DNA of 40,385 nucleotides. Origin: Saprospiraceae bacterium. Lineage in GTDB: Bacteria; Bacteroidota; Bacteroidia; Chitinophagales; Saprospiraceae. A program made the translations under genes and the position numbers. Of the stretch, positions 7,593 to 16,832 are shown one piece after another. The stretch covers positions 1 through 40,385 of the forward strand of contig JADZFD010000104.1 in the NCBI GenBank assembly GCA_020850225.1. The letters are read 5' to 3'. A model generated the notes under the pieces. It saw only the letters and a program-made list of their open reading frames with translations, was not told the origin of the DNA and ran no database searches. How positions within the stretch are numbered: position 1 is the stretch's first letter; every line of letters starts with the position of its first letter.

Positions 7593-7929
7593 TCAGTCCT
7601 GCAATACGTTTACAGAGATAGGATTTTTTTGATAATAATTCTTCCATAATTTTTGAGTTTGTATAGGGTTTGCTGAATGATATATTTGGTTAGGGGATAA
7701 GGTTGATGATTCTCATGTGTGGTCTATCATCATTGTAAAGGTTAATCACGGCATCGAGCAATTCCTTTGCTTGCTTGATATTACTGACTTCATAAGCGTT
7801 CAGGTATTCCTCATTAATGATTCCGTTTATTCTTTCAGCTATGGCATTTTCTATAGGATCTCCGTTTTCGGTCATAGATATTTGGATATTGAGTATACCT
7901 GAAAATCCATTGGCAAATCTGTTTATGTA
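7593..7929 (-). pseudogene. IS3-family transposase (OrfB) C-terminal remnant, frameshifted
   Basis: The minus-strand frame open from about 7929 contains MTENGDPIENAIAERINGI and NLYNDDRPHMRI, the end of a DDE integrase core in IS3-type transposases; the catalytic Glu is the one in the PIENAIAER stretch. That frame stops at 7690. The expected continuation, beginning LSPNQIYHSANP and including WKNYY and a terminal VNVLQD, is read in another frame and ends at 7593. So there is a frameshift near 7695-7705, and everything upstream of about 7930 (first DDE residues and OrfA) is missing. The element is dead. Nothing recognisable is seen in the remaining spacer, 7930-8145. Confidence 0.8.
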
Positions 7930-8145
7930 CTAAGTAGAGATATCATCGTGATCATATTATTATTTTTCTCTTATGATATGATATGTTCAACCATATACAA
8001 TGTTATTGTGTTTTAATGCAGAGAGATTTTAAAGAAATATCAACGTCTAAACCTGATAATGTACTCAGTTTAATTACTAATGTAGTCAATAAATTCATCC
8101 TGAAATTATGTTGAAATTGTCGAAAACCAACTCATTCATAGCTTA

Positions 8146-10011
8146 ATGGAACATCCATATAAAAGTTTGGATGATGTACATGCTTCTATTGACCCTCAAA
8201 CCCAGCATACTAAATGGAAAAGGATACTGTCTTTTTTTGGACCTGCTTATTTAATCAGTGTTGGATATATGGATCCCGGCAACTGGGCAACCGATTTAGC
8301 TGGTGGCAGCAAATTTGGTTACAGTTTATTATGGGTCCTGCTGTTAAGTAATCTCATTGCGTTATTATTGCAGGGTCTGAGTGCTCGCTTAGGTATCGTA
8401 AGGGGTAAAGATTTGGCACAATGCAACCGGGAAACCTATCCCAAAGGATTGAATTTCATACTGTATCTGTTGGCAGAAATTGCTATTGCAGCCTGTGATC
8501 TGGCAGAAATATTGGGCATGGCCATAGGATTACAGTTATTATTCGGATTGGATTTGCTTTGGGGAGTTATTATAAGTTTTGCAGATACCTTGTTATTAAT
8601 GGTGCTTCAACGCATGGGTATGCGCAAGATGGAATTGTTTATCATAGGTCTTATTTCATTGATTGGAATGTGTTTTTTAACCGAAATGTTTCTGGCTGAA
8701 CCGGATATTACAGGTATTGCCCTTGGATTTGTACCCGGACCTTTAACACCTGAAGCCTTCTACATAGCCATCGGCATTATAGGTGCTACCGTCATGCCTC
8801 ACAATCTGTATTTACATTCTGCATTAGTCCAAACCAGAAAAATAAAAAGAGATACAGCATCCATCAAAAAAGCTATCAGATATAATTTCTGGGACACAGC
8901 TATTGCTCTCAACATCGCCTTCCTGGTCAATGCTGCCATTATTATACTTGCGGCGGCTGTTTTTCACAAAAACGGTATGAACGAAATAGCAGAACTTGAA
9001 GATGCCCATCATCTTCTCGAACCACTATTAGGATCACAATGGGCGCCTAAACTTTTTGCAATAGCCTTGATTGCTGCCGGGCAAAGCTCAACCATAACAG
9101 GCACATTAGCCGGTCAGATCGTGATGGAGGGTTATCTTCGAATCCGTATCAATCCGGTATTCCGAAGGATGCTGACCCGGTCTATGGCTATTATTCCGGC
9201 TTTTATAGTTATAGTAGTGTCACATGAAAAAGGTGTTGGACAATTACTCATTTTTTCACAGGTCATTTTGAGTATGCAACTGGTTTTTGCCATTATACCA
9301 CTCATCCATTTTGTCAGTGATAAAAAGAAAATGGGACAATTTGCTCTTGGAAAAACACATTTAACTGTATCCTGGATTATTGCCGCTGTCCTGGTTATCT
9401 TAAACTTTAAGCTCATTTATGATGAGACAATCCGCTGGATAACAGATAGTAATAATTTGGGGTATCAGCTTGCTGTTATCTCTCTAACATCAGGAATAGT
9501 GATTGTTTTGGCGATGACCATAATATACCCACTCATTAAAGATCATAAAAAACATATTTCCTTACATAATCCGGTATTACAGATAGAAGGTGAAGTATTA
9601 CCTGACTTTTCGACAATCGCTTTAGCAGTAGATTTTACTCCTACGGATCAGGATGTTTTAAGATATGGTATCCGGTTAGCCAATCATAATACCCGGTTTG
9701 TAATCATACACATTACCGAAAGTGCTTCTCCGCAACTGATGGAAGAAGAATCTGAAGACTATGAAATAATCAATGATAGAAAAACAATGCAGCTATATTG
9801 TAATCTTCTGACTGACAAAGGTTTTCATGCAACATATATTTCCGGCTTCAGACGGAGAAACAGGGAAATAGCCCGAATCACAAAAGCACAATCTGCCGAT
9901 CTGCTTATTATGGGAAGTCATGGTCATAAAGGACTAAAAGATTTTATTTTTGGGGAGACAGTCAATCAGGTACGGCACTTGGTGGATATACCTGTATTCA
10001 TAGCTCAATAA
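8146..10011 (+). CDS. Nramp-family divalent metal transporter fused to a C-terminal UspA domain
   Basis: Residues 1 to about 470 form an Nramp (MntH-like) transporter with some eleven membrane segments. The metal-site motifs are DPGN (43-46, first helix) and MPHN (217-220, sixth helix), as expected for proton-coupled Mn2+/Fe2+ import. From about 485 to 621 a universal stress protein domain follows, ending with a G-SH-G-(9)-G nucleotide-binding motif beginning near residue 590 (GSHGHKGLKDFIFGE); the last small residue of the usual motif is E followed by T. Ordinary MntH is about 410-440 residues, so the ~150-residue tail is a real fusion. It may gate transport by nucleotide state (inference). 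The sulfur genes begin 128 bp downstream. Confidence 0.92.
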   Translation: MEHPYKSLDDVHASIDPQTQHTKWKRILSFFGPAYLISVGYMDPGNWATDLAGGSKFGYSLLWVLLLSNLIALLLQGLSARLGIVRGKDLAQCNRETYPKGLNFILYLLAEIAIAACDLAEILGMAIGLQLLFGLDLLWGVIISFADTLLLMVLQRMGMRKMELFIIGLISLIGMCFLTEMFLAEPDITGIALGFVPGPLTPEAFYIAIGIIGATVMPHNLYLHSALVQTRKIKRDTASIKKAIRYNFWDTAIALNIAFLVNAAIIILAAAVFHKNGMNEIAELEDAHHLLEPLLGSQWAPKLFAIALIAAGQSSTITGTLAGQIVMEGYLRIRINPVFRRMLTRSMAIIPAFIVIVVSHEKGVGQLLIFSQVILSMQLVFAIIPLIHFVSDKKKMGQFALGKTHLTVSWIIAAVLVILNFKLIYDETIRWITDSNNLGYQLAVISLTSGIVIVLAMTIIYPLIKDHKKHISLHNPVLQIEGEVLPDFSTIALAVDFTPTDQDVLRYGIRLANHNTRFVIIHITESASPQLMEEESEDYEIINDRKTMQLYCNLLTDKGFHATYISGFRRRNREIARITKAQSADLLIMGSHGHKGLKDFIFGETVNQVRHLVDIPVFIAQ

Positions 10012-10068
10012 AAAAAATATTGTATTCAATGGTGTAGTGTGGAATTGGGAAACTTGATTCCACTATGA

Positions 10069-10084
10069 TGTAACTCATGTTACA
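10069..10084 (+). promoter_or_regulatory. 16-bp palindromic operator upstream of the sulfur genes
   Basis: TGTAAC-TCAT-GTTACA is a perfect 6+4+6 inverted repeat. It ends exactly 21 nt before the -7 element at 10106, which centres it near -42 of the likely start of transcription, the class II activator position. The 16-bp size and N4 spacer are those of Crp/Fnr-family sites. Confidence 0.6.
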
Positions 10085-10105
10085 ATCATTAATTAACAAT
10101 CATCT

Positions 10106-10113
10106 TATCTTTG
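10106..10113 (+). promoter_or_regulatory. Promoter -7 element of the sulfur cluster
   Basis: TATCTTTG matches TAnnTTTG exactly and lies 26 nt before the ATG at 10140. No good -33 TTG is present; the palindrome at 10069-10084 takes that place, as expected for an activator-dependent promoter. Confidence 0.6.
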
Positions 10114-10139
10114 CACCATCAAAAAAATAAAAACAGTTC

Positions 10140-10946
10140 ATGACAGAGATTTTTGGATATGTAGCTTCGGTTTTAATTGGTATTTCATTGGGCTTGATAG
10201 GTAGTGGCGGAAGCATCCTAACTGTTCCTGTACTGGTATATTTATTTTCTGTAGATGCCGTTGCTGCAACAGCTTATTCACTGTTTATAGTTGGATTAAC
10301 AGCAGCCGTAGGAAGTTATAAGTACTTCACCAAAGGACTGGTAAATATTAAGACAGCCATCGTATTTGGTATTCCATCCATCATAGCTGTTTTTCTGACA
10401 AGAGCCTATATCGTTCCGGCAATTCCAAAAGAAGTTTTCCATGCAGGGGATTTTGTTGTCACCAAGAGCGTACTGTTACTGTTATTATTCGCAGCTTTAA
10501 TGATTGTCAGTGCCTACAGTATGATCCGGCCTGACAAATCCAAAGGCAGTATTGAAGAAGTTGCAACTGAACAAAAATTCAATTATCCCGTCATTCTGAT
10601 AGAAGGATTGATTGTCGGTATGGTAACAGGTCTGGTTGGTGCCGGTGGCGGATTTTTAATCATTCCTGCATTGGTATTACTATCCAAACTACCCATGAAG
10701 GAAGCCATTGGTACATCTCTGGTCATCATTGCTGCAAAATCCTTGTTAGGGTTTTTGGGAGAAAGCAGTGAGACCGTTATGGATTGGATGACTATGGGCA
10801 AAGTTTCTTTGTTTGCCATAGCAGGTATTTTTATAGGAACATATCTATCCAAAAAAATTGACGGTAAAAAGCTAAAACCTATATTCGGTTGGTTTGTACT
10901 TATCATGGGTATTTATATCATTATCAAAGAAACTTTGTTATCATAA
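10140..10946 (+). CDS. TauE/SafE-family sulfite/sulfur-compound permease
   Basis: The 268-residue membrane protein has about eight hydrophobic helices in two repeats, each with a Gly-rich family signature (GLIGSGGSIL near 19-28 and GLVGAGGGFL near 162-171). TauE/SafE proteins move sulfite, sulfoacetate, thiosulfate or related anions across the inner membrane. It is the first gene after the palindrome-controlled promoter and lies 48 bp before a persulfide dioxygenase, so export of sulfite made by that enzyme is the natural guess. The direction and ion are inferred from context. Confidence 0.88.
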   Translation: MTEIFGYVASVLIGISLGLIGSGGSILTVPVLVYLFSVDAVAATAYSLFIVGLTAAVGSYKYFTKGLVNIKTAIVFGIPSIIAVFLTRAYIVPAIPKEVFHAGDFVVTKSVLLLLLFAALMIVSAYSMIRPDKSKGSIEEVATEQKFNYPVILIEGLIVGMVTGLVGAGGGFLIIPALVLLSKLPMKEAIGTSLVIIAAKSLLGFLGESSETVMDWMTMGKVSLFAIAGIFIGTYLSKKIDGKKLKPIFGWFVLIMGIYIIIKETLLS

Positions 10947-10994
10947 TACATATATTTTTCTCTTTAATATTTTAATTTCTAAATTTTAATTTTT

Positions 10995-12395
10995 ATGCTA
11001 TTCGAACACATTTATGACAAAAGCCTTGCTCAGGCCAGTTTTTTTATCGGGTGTCAGGCGCACGGAGTTGCTGCTGTTATCGATCCGAAAAGAGACATTG
11101 ATACCTATCTGCAGATTGCCGAACAAAATAACATGAAGATTACCCATATCTTCGAAACACATATTCATGCTGATTTCCTTACGGGATCAAGAGAATTAGC
11201 AGCATTGACAGGTGCTAAGATGTATTTATCTGATGAAGGCGGACCAGACTGGCAATATCAGTTTGCGCATGAAGGGCTTCACCACGGCGATAAAGTCACA
11301 ATGGGCAATCTAATATTTGAAGTACTGCATACACCGGGTCACACACCTGAAAGTATCAGCTTTCTGCTGACTGATACACCGGCAAGTAAGGAACCTGTGA
11401 TGCTGTTTACAGGTGATTTCGTATTTGTGGGCGATATAGGAAGACCGGATTTACTTGAAAAAGCTGCCGGTATGATAGGAACTCAGGATGTTGGCGCAGT
11501 ACAAATGTACGATTCTATCAAAGCTTTTGAAGCCTTACCGGATTATATACAGGTATGGCCGGGACACGGTGCCGGTTCAGCATGTGGCAAATCCCTGGGT
11601 GCTGTACCAAGTACAACTGTAGGTTATGAAAGAATCCGTAACTGGGCATTGCAATACGGTGATGACAAGGCAGGATTTATTGACTATCTGTTGAGTGATC
11701 AGCCTGAGCCACCAAAGTATTTCGCCATGATGAAGAAGCTCAACAAGGTGGACAGACCATTACTGACTTCCGTTCCGACATTGAAAAAATTAACTTCTGC
11801 CGAGTTGACTGATGCAATGAATAAAGGCATTAAGGTGATTGATACCAGACTCAAAACCGAATTTGGTGAAGGTTTTATTCCGGGAAGTATCAATATTCAG
11901 GGTACTAATTCATTCTCTACATGGGCTGGTTGGTTTTTAAACTATGAAGAGCCATTCATACTGGTAGCTCCTGAAGACCAGCATGATGACCTCGTACGTA
12001 AACTTATGAGAATCGGTTTGGACAATATTATGGGATACATTCCTTCTACTGAAACCTTTACATCCAATGGCGGCAAACTAAGTACTGTTCAGTATATGGA
12101 TATGGATGCTTTAAAAGCTGAAGTAGAACATGCAGGTACGCAGATAGTAGACTTACGAGGACTGACTGAATTCAATGCAGGTCATATCAAAGGAGCCAAT
12201 CACATTTTTGTAGGTACAATCCTGGATAATCTGGATAAAATTAATAAAGACAAAAAAATAGTTATCCACTGTCAGGGTGGTGACCGTGCTACTATCGGCT
12301 ATTCTTTATTAAAAGGTAAAGGATTTAATAATGTATATAATTATACTGCCGGTATGAATGAGTGGGTAGCTGAGCAAAATGAAGTAATTTCCTAA
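10995..12395 (+). CDS. Persulfide dioxygenase-rhodanese fusion (CstB/ETHE1-like)
   Basis: The N-terminal metallo-beta-lactamase domain (about 1-250) is of the ETHE1 persulfide dioxygenase type: HIHAD (H56, H58, D60) with F61 in place of the second-site His, then TPGH (H116) and FTGD (D141), leaving a single iron site. Two rhodanese domains follow. The first (about 265-365) lacks a catalytic Cys; the second has C426 in HCQGGDRA. Such fusions oxidise glutathione or low-molecular-weight persulfides to sulfite and can join sulfane sulfur to sulfite as thiosulfate. The 466-residue length is usual for this architecture. Downstream, 17 bp away, comes the rhodanese-UspA gene. Confidence 0.9.
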   Translation: MLFEHIYDKSLAQASFFIGCQAHGVAAVIDPKRDIDTYLQIAEQNNMKITHIFETHIHADFLTGSRELAALTGAKMYLSDEGGPDWQYQFAHEGLHHGDKVTMGNLIFEVLHTPGHTPESISFLLTDTPASKEPVMLFTGDFVFVGDIGRPDLLEKAAGMIGTQDVGAVQMYDSIKAFEALPDYIQVWPGHGAGSACGKSLGAVPSTTVGYERIRNWALQYGDDKAGFIDYLLSDQPEPPKYFAMMKKLNKVDRPLLTSVPTLKKLTSAELTDAMNKGIKVIDTRLKTEFGEGFIPGSINIQGTNSFSTWAGWFLNYEEPFILVAPEDQHDDLVRKLMRIGLDNIMGYIPSTETFTSNGGKLSTVQYMDMDALKAEVEHAGTQIVDLRGLTEFNAGHIKGANHIFVGTILDNLDKINKDKKIVIHCQGGDRATIGYSLLKGKGFNNVYNYTAGMNEWVAEQNEVIS

Positions 12396-12412
12396 TATTC
12401 ATCAACAATATT

Positions 12413-13630
12413 ATGTTTTCAAATATTAAAAAGACATTGGGGTTGGATTCCAACTCCAATGTCATTGATAAAGATGCTCTGATAATTGACGTAAGAAGCA
12501 AAGCCGAATTTGCATCAGGTCATGTACAATGTGCAATCAATATTCCATTGGAGTTAATAGAAATCAAAGCTGACGAATTGAAAAGTCAGAAGCAAATCAT
12601 TGTATATTGCCGTAGCGGCAACCGGAGTGAGCATGCACGTAGATTACTTAATGAGAAGGGTTTGCGTAATGTAATCAATGCCGGTTCATTGCAGGAGGCA
12701 CATGATATTCTAGTCAATGCAGGTACATTTGATGCTGAAATCGTAACTGAGGAAATCGAAGAAATCGTAACTTATAAAAAGAATACGGATAAAGACACGG
12801 CACTCCTCAAGATTTTGATCCCTACTGACTTCAGCGTACAGGCTGACTTCTCCTACCTGTTGGTCAAGAGACTTGAAGAGCACCTTACTGTTGAAACTCA
12901 CTTTGTGCATATCATCGATGTACCTGATACAGTTGGTCTCGATGGTCACGGCAATATCACTACTTGCGGTGATATTGACAAAAATTACGTCCAGAATCAG
13001 GTAAATCTGGCTGAGCTGAAACTCAAACAACTAAAAGTACAGTACGGCGAAGCAATACATACACATCTCCGATTTGGCAAACTGACAGAAACTATCAATA
13101 CCTTTGCACAAGACATGCATTTCGATCTGGTAGTCATGGGTACAAAAGGTTCGTGGGGTTTAAAGGAAAAACTCACAACGACCAAATCTCAGCTGCTGGT
13201 TCGCAAATCAGACATCCCGGTATTGACACTGATGTGCGATCGTTCAGACCTGGTAATCAATGATGTATTATATATTCATGATTTTACGGATGGAGACAAT
13301 ACCGATGTTCCGATTATGCATAAGTTTTCGGAGTTTTTCCATACAACCTTTCACTTGTTGCATATTGAAGCATTGAATTCAACACACAATAAGGAGGCAA
13401 TTACGAACAATATGAAATTGTATGCCGAGAAGCATAATTTAAAGAAAAGTGCATATCATATTGTACAGGCTTCCGATGTAGAACAGGGTGTTAAGGAATT
13501 TCTTAAAACACAGGATGCGGATTTAGTGTTTATCGGTACGCATGGTAAGGGTGGAAAATTCCACAAAAGTCATGCAGAAACATTGGTAAAACATTTATTC
13601 AAACCCATAATTACATTTCATTTTAACTAA
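12413..13630 (+). CDS. Rhodanese-UspA-UspA fusion protein
   Basis: Residues 1 to about 105 are an active-type rhodanese domain with the catalytic loop CRSGNR (C66), preceded by IDVRSKAEF. Two universal stress protein domains follow: about 125-275 (begins KILIPTDFS, ends with the GTKGSWGLKEKL motif) and about 280-405 (ends GTHGKGGKFHKSHAE). The second looks degenerate at its N-terminus. No membrane segment is present, so it should be cytoplasmic. It probably carries sulfane sulfur from or to the dioxygenase next door, with the Usp pair acting as nucleotide or stress sensor (inference). The architecture is unusual, and the same block holds a second Usp fusion on the Nramp transporter. Confidence 0.88.
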   Translation: MFSNIKKTLGLDSNSNVIDKDALIIDVRSKAEFASGHVQCAINIPLELIEIKADELKSQKQIIVYCRSGNRSEHARRLLNEKGLRNVINAGSLQEAHDILVNAGTFDAEIVTEEIEEIVTYKKNTDKDTALLKILIPTDFSVQADFSYLLVKRLEEHLTVETHFVHIIDVPDTVGLDGHGNITTCGDIDKNYVQNQVNLAELKLKQLKVQYGEAIHTHLRFGKLTETINTFAQDMHFDLVVMGTKGSWGLKEKLTTTKSQLLVRKSDIPVLTLMCDRSDLVINDVLYIHDFTDGDNTDVPIMHKFSEFFHTTFHLLHIEALNSTHNKEAITNNMKLYAEKHNLKKSAYHIVQASDVEQGVKEFLKTQDADLVFIGTHGKGGKFHKSHAETLVKHLFKPIITFHFN

Positions 13631-13648
13631 AAAATAGAGTATCAGACG

Positions 13649-14206
13649 ATGACGACATTGCTTACGCAAAGCTGGTCCTGGTGGTTTTCAGGATTGGTGA
13701 TTTCATTTATTATGTTTCTTTTATTGTTTTTTGGCAAAACATTCGGATTTTCATCCAATTTACGTACAATATGTGCAGCCTGTGGTGCAGGTGACCGTGT
13801 CAAATTCTTTAATTTCAACTGGAAGGCACAAACCTGGAATCTTGTATTTTTACTGGGTGCCATTGTAGGTGGATTTATAGCCGGAAATTTTATGAATAGT
13901 GGTGCTCCGGCAGATATTTCAGCAAATACTATTCAGGATTTGTCCAAACTCGGGTTTAACGCTCCAGCATCCATGCAGCCGGAAGAGATTTTTCATATAG
14001 ACTCATTAATGTCCCTGAAAGGCTTCCTGATTTTATCTTTGGGAGGACTGATGGTCGGTTTTGGTAGCAGATATGCCGGAGGTTGTACATCCGGTCATGC
14101 TATCAGCGGACTATCCAATTTGCAGGTACCTTCATTGATAGCTGTAATCGGATTTTTTATTGGTGGGTTGGTTATGACGCATGTCTTCTTTCCCTGGATT
14201 TTTTAA
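13649..14206 (+). CDS. YeeE/YedE-family thiosulfate-type transporter subunit 1
   Basis: The 185-residue membrane protein is half the length of full YeeE/TsuA. It has about five helices and the signature GGCTSGHAISG near 147-157, whose Cys is of the kind that relays thiosulfate through the TsuA channel by S-S...H-S contacts. Paired half-size genes like this one and its neighbour are known in many bacteria. It lies 18 bp after the rhodanese-UspA gene and 15 bp before the second half, so one transcript is likely. Confidence 0.88.
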   Translation: MTTLLTQSWSWWFSGLVISFIMFLLLFFGKTFGFSSNLRTICAACGAGDRVKFFNFNWKAQTWNLVFLLGAIVGGFIAGNFMNSGAPADISANTIQDLSKLGFNAPASMQPEEIFHIDSLMSLKGFLILSLGGLMVGFGSRYAGGCTSGHAISGLSNLQVPSLIAVIGFFIGGLVMTHVFFPWIF

Positions 14207-14221
14207 AAACTAAATCAGATC

Positions 14222-14635
14222 ATGAGAATATTAAAATATTTATTAGCCGGAATTGTATTCGGAATCGTAATGGCCAAGTCTGAAGCTATATCATGGTACC
14301 GCATTCAGGAAATGTTCAGATTTCAGTCTTTCCACATGTATGGAATTATCGGCGTTGCTGTCACAATGGGAATTTTGGGTGTTTTCCTGATTAAAAAGTA
14401 TAAAATCAGAGATTATCATGGAAACCCAATTTTATTTCACCCCAAAGACAAATCCATTTCCCGATATTTAATCGGTGGAACCATTTTCGGAATGGGTTGG
14501 GCATTGAGTGGCGCATGTCCTGGTCCGATGGTTGTGAATATAGGTTTCGGATTCCTTACCATGTCCATTGTATTCATTTTTGCAATCATCGGTACATATT
14601 TATACGGACTACTTCAAAGCAAATTGCCCCATTAG
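14222..14635 (+). CDS. YeeE/YedE-family thiosulfate-type transporter subunit 2
   Basis: The 137-residue membrane protein has about four helices and the partner signature SGACPGPMVVNIG near 96-108, with the conserved Cys of the second repeat. It is expected to form one transporter with the preceding subunit and bring thiosulfate or a related sulfur anion into the cytoplasm for the rhodaneses. The specificity is inferred from the family and from the neighbours. Confidence 0.88.
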   Translation: MRILKYLLAGIVFGIVMAKSEAISWYRIQEMFRFQSFHMYGIIGVAVTMGILGVFLIKKYKIRDYHGNPILFHPKDKSISRYLIGGTIFGMGWALSGACPGPMVVNIGFGFLTMSIVFIFAIIGTYLYGLLQSKLPH

Positions 14636-14722
14636 AGTATAATATAATTCATGTACGATCCGATTACGGTACTATTGTTAATCCGGCATACATTTCTTTA
14701 AACAAGACAACTATATAATAAC

Positions 14723-15037
14723 ATGTTTAATTTTTTAAAATCTCTTTTTGCACCTAAAATTGATATGGTACTGGCAGAAAAGATGCAGGCTAAGCCGTTT
14801 CTTGTAGATGTACGTACGCCAATGGAATTTGCAAACGGTCATCCGGAAGGTTCGGTCAATATACCTTTGAATACCATTCAATCCAACTTAGTAAGATTTA
14901 AAAATAAGAAAAATATCATTCTTTTTTGTAGAAGTGGTAACAGAAGTGGCCAGGCAGCAGGCATATTGCGAAGTAAAGGCATAACTGACGTATACAACGG
15001 AGGTTCCTGGCAGAATGTACAGAGATACATGCAATAA
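14723..15037 (+). CDS. Single-domain rhodanese
   Basis: The 104-residue protein is one rhodanese domain with VDVRTPMEF (about 28-36) and the active loop CRSGNR (C69). It is soluble and should accept sulfane sulfur delivered by the transporter pair or hand it to the dioxygenase. It is the last gene of the block, followed by a terminator at 15071-15100. The 87-bp gap before it shows no clear promoter. Confidence 0.9.
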   Translation: MFNFLKSLFAPKIDMVLAEKMQAKPFLVDVRTPMEFANGHPEGSVNIPLNTIQSNLVRFKNKKNIILFCRSGNRSGQAAGILRSKGITDVYNGGSWQNVQRYMQ

Positions 15038-15070
15038 GCCGGCAACACTGCTTTCAAACATAATCATCAG

Positions 15071-15106
15071 GGAATAATCCTTACTATTAAGGATTATTCC
15101 TTATAT
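15071..15106 (+). terminator. Terminator of the sulfur cluster
   Basis: A perfect 13-bp stem, GGAATAATCCTTA with TAAGGATTATTCC, encloses a 4-nt loop. The tail is TTATAT, not a pure T-run, so it could work on either strand or be modest in strength. Confidence 0.7.
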
Positions 15107-15153
15107 CAATATCAGATTCTTATTCTGGAATAATTATACTATTATTATTCAAT

Positions 15154-15176
15154 GTAATACATCCATACTGTATTAC
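15154..15176. promoter_or_regulatory. Inverted repeat upstream of the porin/MbnP genes
   Basis: GTAATACA-N7-TGTATTAC is a perfect inverted repeat with 8-bp arms, 133 bp before the porin start. The size fits a metal-responsive (Fur/Zur-like) or other dimeric repressor, but no regulator can be named. Confidence 0.4.
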
Positions 15177-15308
15177 TTTATCCGATTATACAATACGTAT
15201 ATTACATACTACCAAGAACAATATTCAGAGTAAACATATCTGTCTAATTGATAAAAATAGTATATACATTATATATTTATTATTGTCAACCATACGAATA
15301 CGCCAATT

Positions 15309-16721
15309 ATGATGCGCAACCTAGCTATTTTACTATTTTTGATTGTATGGCATTATACTCCTGTAGTATCACGCCACAGTATATCTTTACCGGATACATT
15401 ATCTCATCATGAAGACAGTATTCAGAACAGAAATTTGTTAAATGCATTTAAGAACGGAAAATTTCAGGGACACTTCCGCTATTTCTTTTCTTCAACAATC
15501 AATAAGGATGAACTAACCGACTACTATGCAAATGCAATAGGTGGTGGCCTGAGGTTTGAGTCAGCTCCTTTGTACAATATAAAAGCCGTTATCGGCGGGT
15601 TCTACATTTTCAATGCAGGGTCTTCACCTGATATTATACATAAGGATCCGCTGACAGGTGCTGACAACCGGTACGAATTGGGTCTATTTGATATAACTGG
15701 CAAATCCATTAAGGAAATAAACAGGCTTGAGGAGTTTTATCTCGAGTACAGCAACCGGAATATCCAATTCCTTTTTGGTCGCCAATTGCTGAACACACCA
15801 TTTATCAATCTGCAGGACGGAAGAATGCGACCAACAGTCGTCGAAGGAGCATGGCTCAATATGAACATTAGCAAAGGTCATAAATTACAGGGTGGCTGGG
15901 TGTACAATATCTCTCCGCGCAGTACAGTTGACTGGTATAGTGTTGACGCATCATTAGGTATAAATTCTGTTGGAAAGGACGCCTCAGGAAAAAAATCACA
16001 ATATGCCGGCAACACGGTTTCAAAGGGTGTGTTTATGGCCAACTACAACTGGCTACCCAATGCCGCATGGAAGTTTCAGCTATGGGATATTTATTTTGAA
16101 AATGTCTTTAATATGGCTCTTCTGCAAACAGATAAAATTTTTACCGCAGGTTCAGGTCGATTTTATACGGGTATTCAGGCAGCTATCCAGACAAAAACAG
16201 GTCACGGAGGCAATACTTCACCCGATCTGGCATACTATACCAATACAAAACCTGTATGGATTACTGGCGGACGTTTGGGTTGGAAAAATTCAAAATGGGA
16301 CTACTCGCTCAATTTCAACAGAATATCAGACGGTGGCAGATACCTGATGCCAAGAGAATGGGGACGGGATTATTTTTATTCATTTCTCTACCGTGAGCGT
16401 ACAGAAGGTGCCGGTGATGTTACAGCAATCAGCCTTAAGGGAAATTATGCATTCAATACATTTGCTTCACTCCATATCGGTGCCGGATACGTATCGATGC
16501 CGGATACTAAAAATTACTACCTGAATAAATATTCCATGCCTTCATATACACACTTTGTACTAGATTACCATCAACATTTGCAAGGTTTGATGAAAGGTAC
16601 CGAAGTACAGGTTTTATATGTATACAAACCCAGTACCGGAGCATATTATGGTAACCTGAACAGCCTGATTAACAAGGTGGATATGCATCTTTTTAATGTT
16701 GTCTTCAATTTTAGGTTTTAA
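15309..16721 (+). CDS. Outer-membrane porin-like beta-barrel protein (OprD-like)
   Basis: The 470-residue protein has a signal peptide (about 1-21) and then repeating amphipathic strands with aromatic ends, for example GHFRYFFSST, LQGGWVYNIS and a terminal FNVVFNFRF. The C-terminal Phe is typical of outer-membrane barrels. The LEEFYLEYSNRNIQFLFGRQ stretch and overall layout resemble OprD-family porins in Bacteroidota. The solute is unknown. The following gene, an MbnP-like lipoprotein 111 bp downstream, hints at a metal-related role, but this is inference. Confidence 0.75.
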   Translation: MMRNLAILLFLIVWHYTPVVSRHSISLPDTLSHHEDSIQNRNLLNAFKNGKFQGHFRYFFSSTINKDELTDYYANAIGGGLRFESAPLYNIKAVIGGFYIFNAGSSPDIIHKDPLTGADNRYELGLFDITGKSIKEINRLEEFYLEYSNRNIQFLFGRQLLNTPFINLQDGRMRPTVVEGAWLNMNISKGHKLQGGWVYNISPRSTVDWYSVDASLGINSVGKDASGKKSQYAGNTVSKGVFMANYNWLPNAAWKFQLWDIYFENVFNMALLQTDKIFTAGSGRFYTGIQAAIQTKTGHGGNTSPDLAYYTNTKPVWITGGRLGWKNSKWDYSLNFNRISDGGRYLMPREWGRDYFYSFLYRERTEGAGDVTAISLKGNYAFNTFASLHIGAGYVSMPDTKNYYLNKYSMPSYTHFVLDYHQHLQGLMKGTEVQVLYVYKPSTGAYYGNLNSLINKVDMHLFNVVFNFRF

Positions 16722-16832
16722 AAATGACCTTATCGAACAACTTTATATTCAAAAATCAGGTTGTACAAGAAGCTAATATCTTCAAAAAAATTTAATTATA
16801 TTTTTTTTCCTTTCAATTAATGTTTCAAATAC

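Noticed and set aside
10034..10066. Terminator hairpin after the Nramp-UspA gene
   Set aside because: TGGAAT/ATTCCA pair with an imperfect extension, but no T-run follows on either strand.
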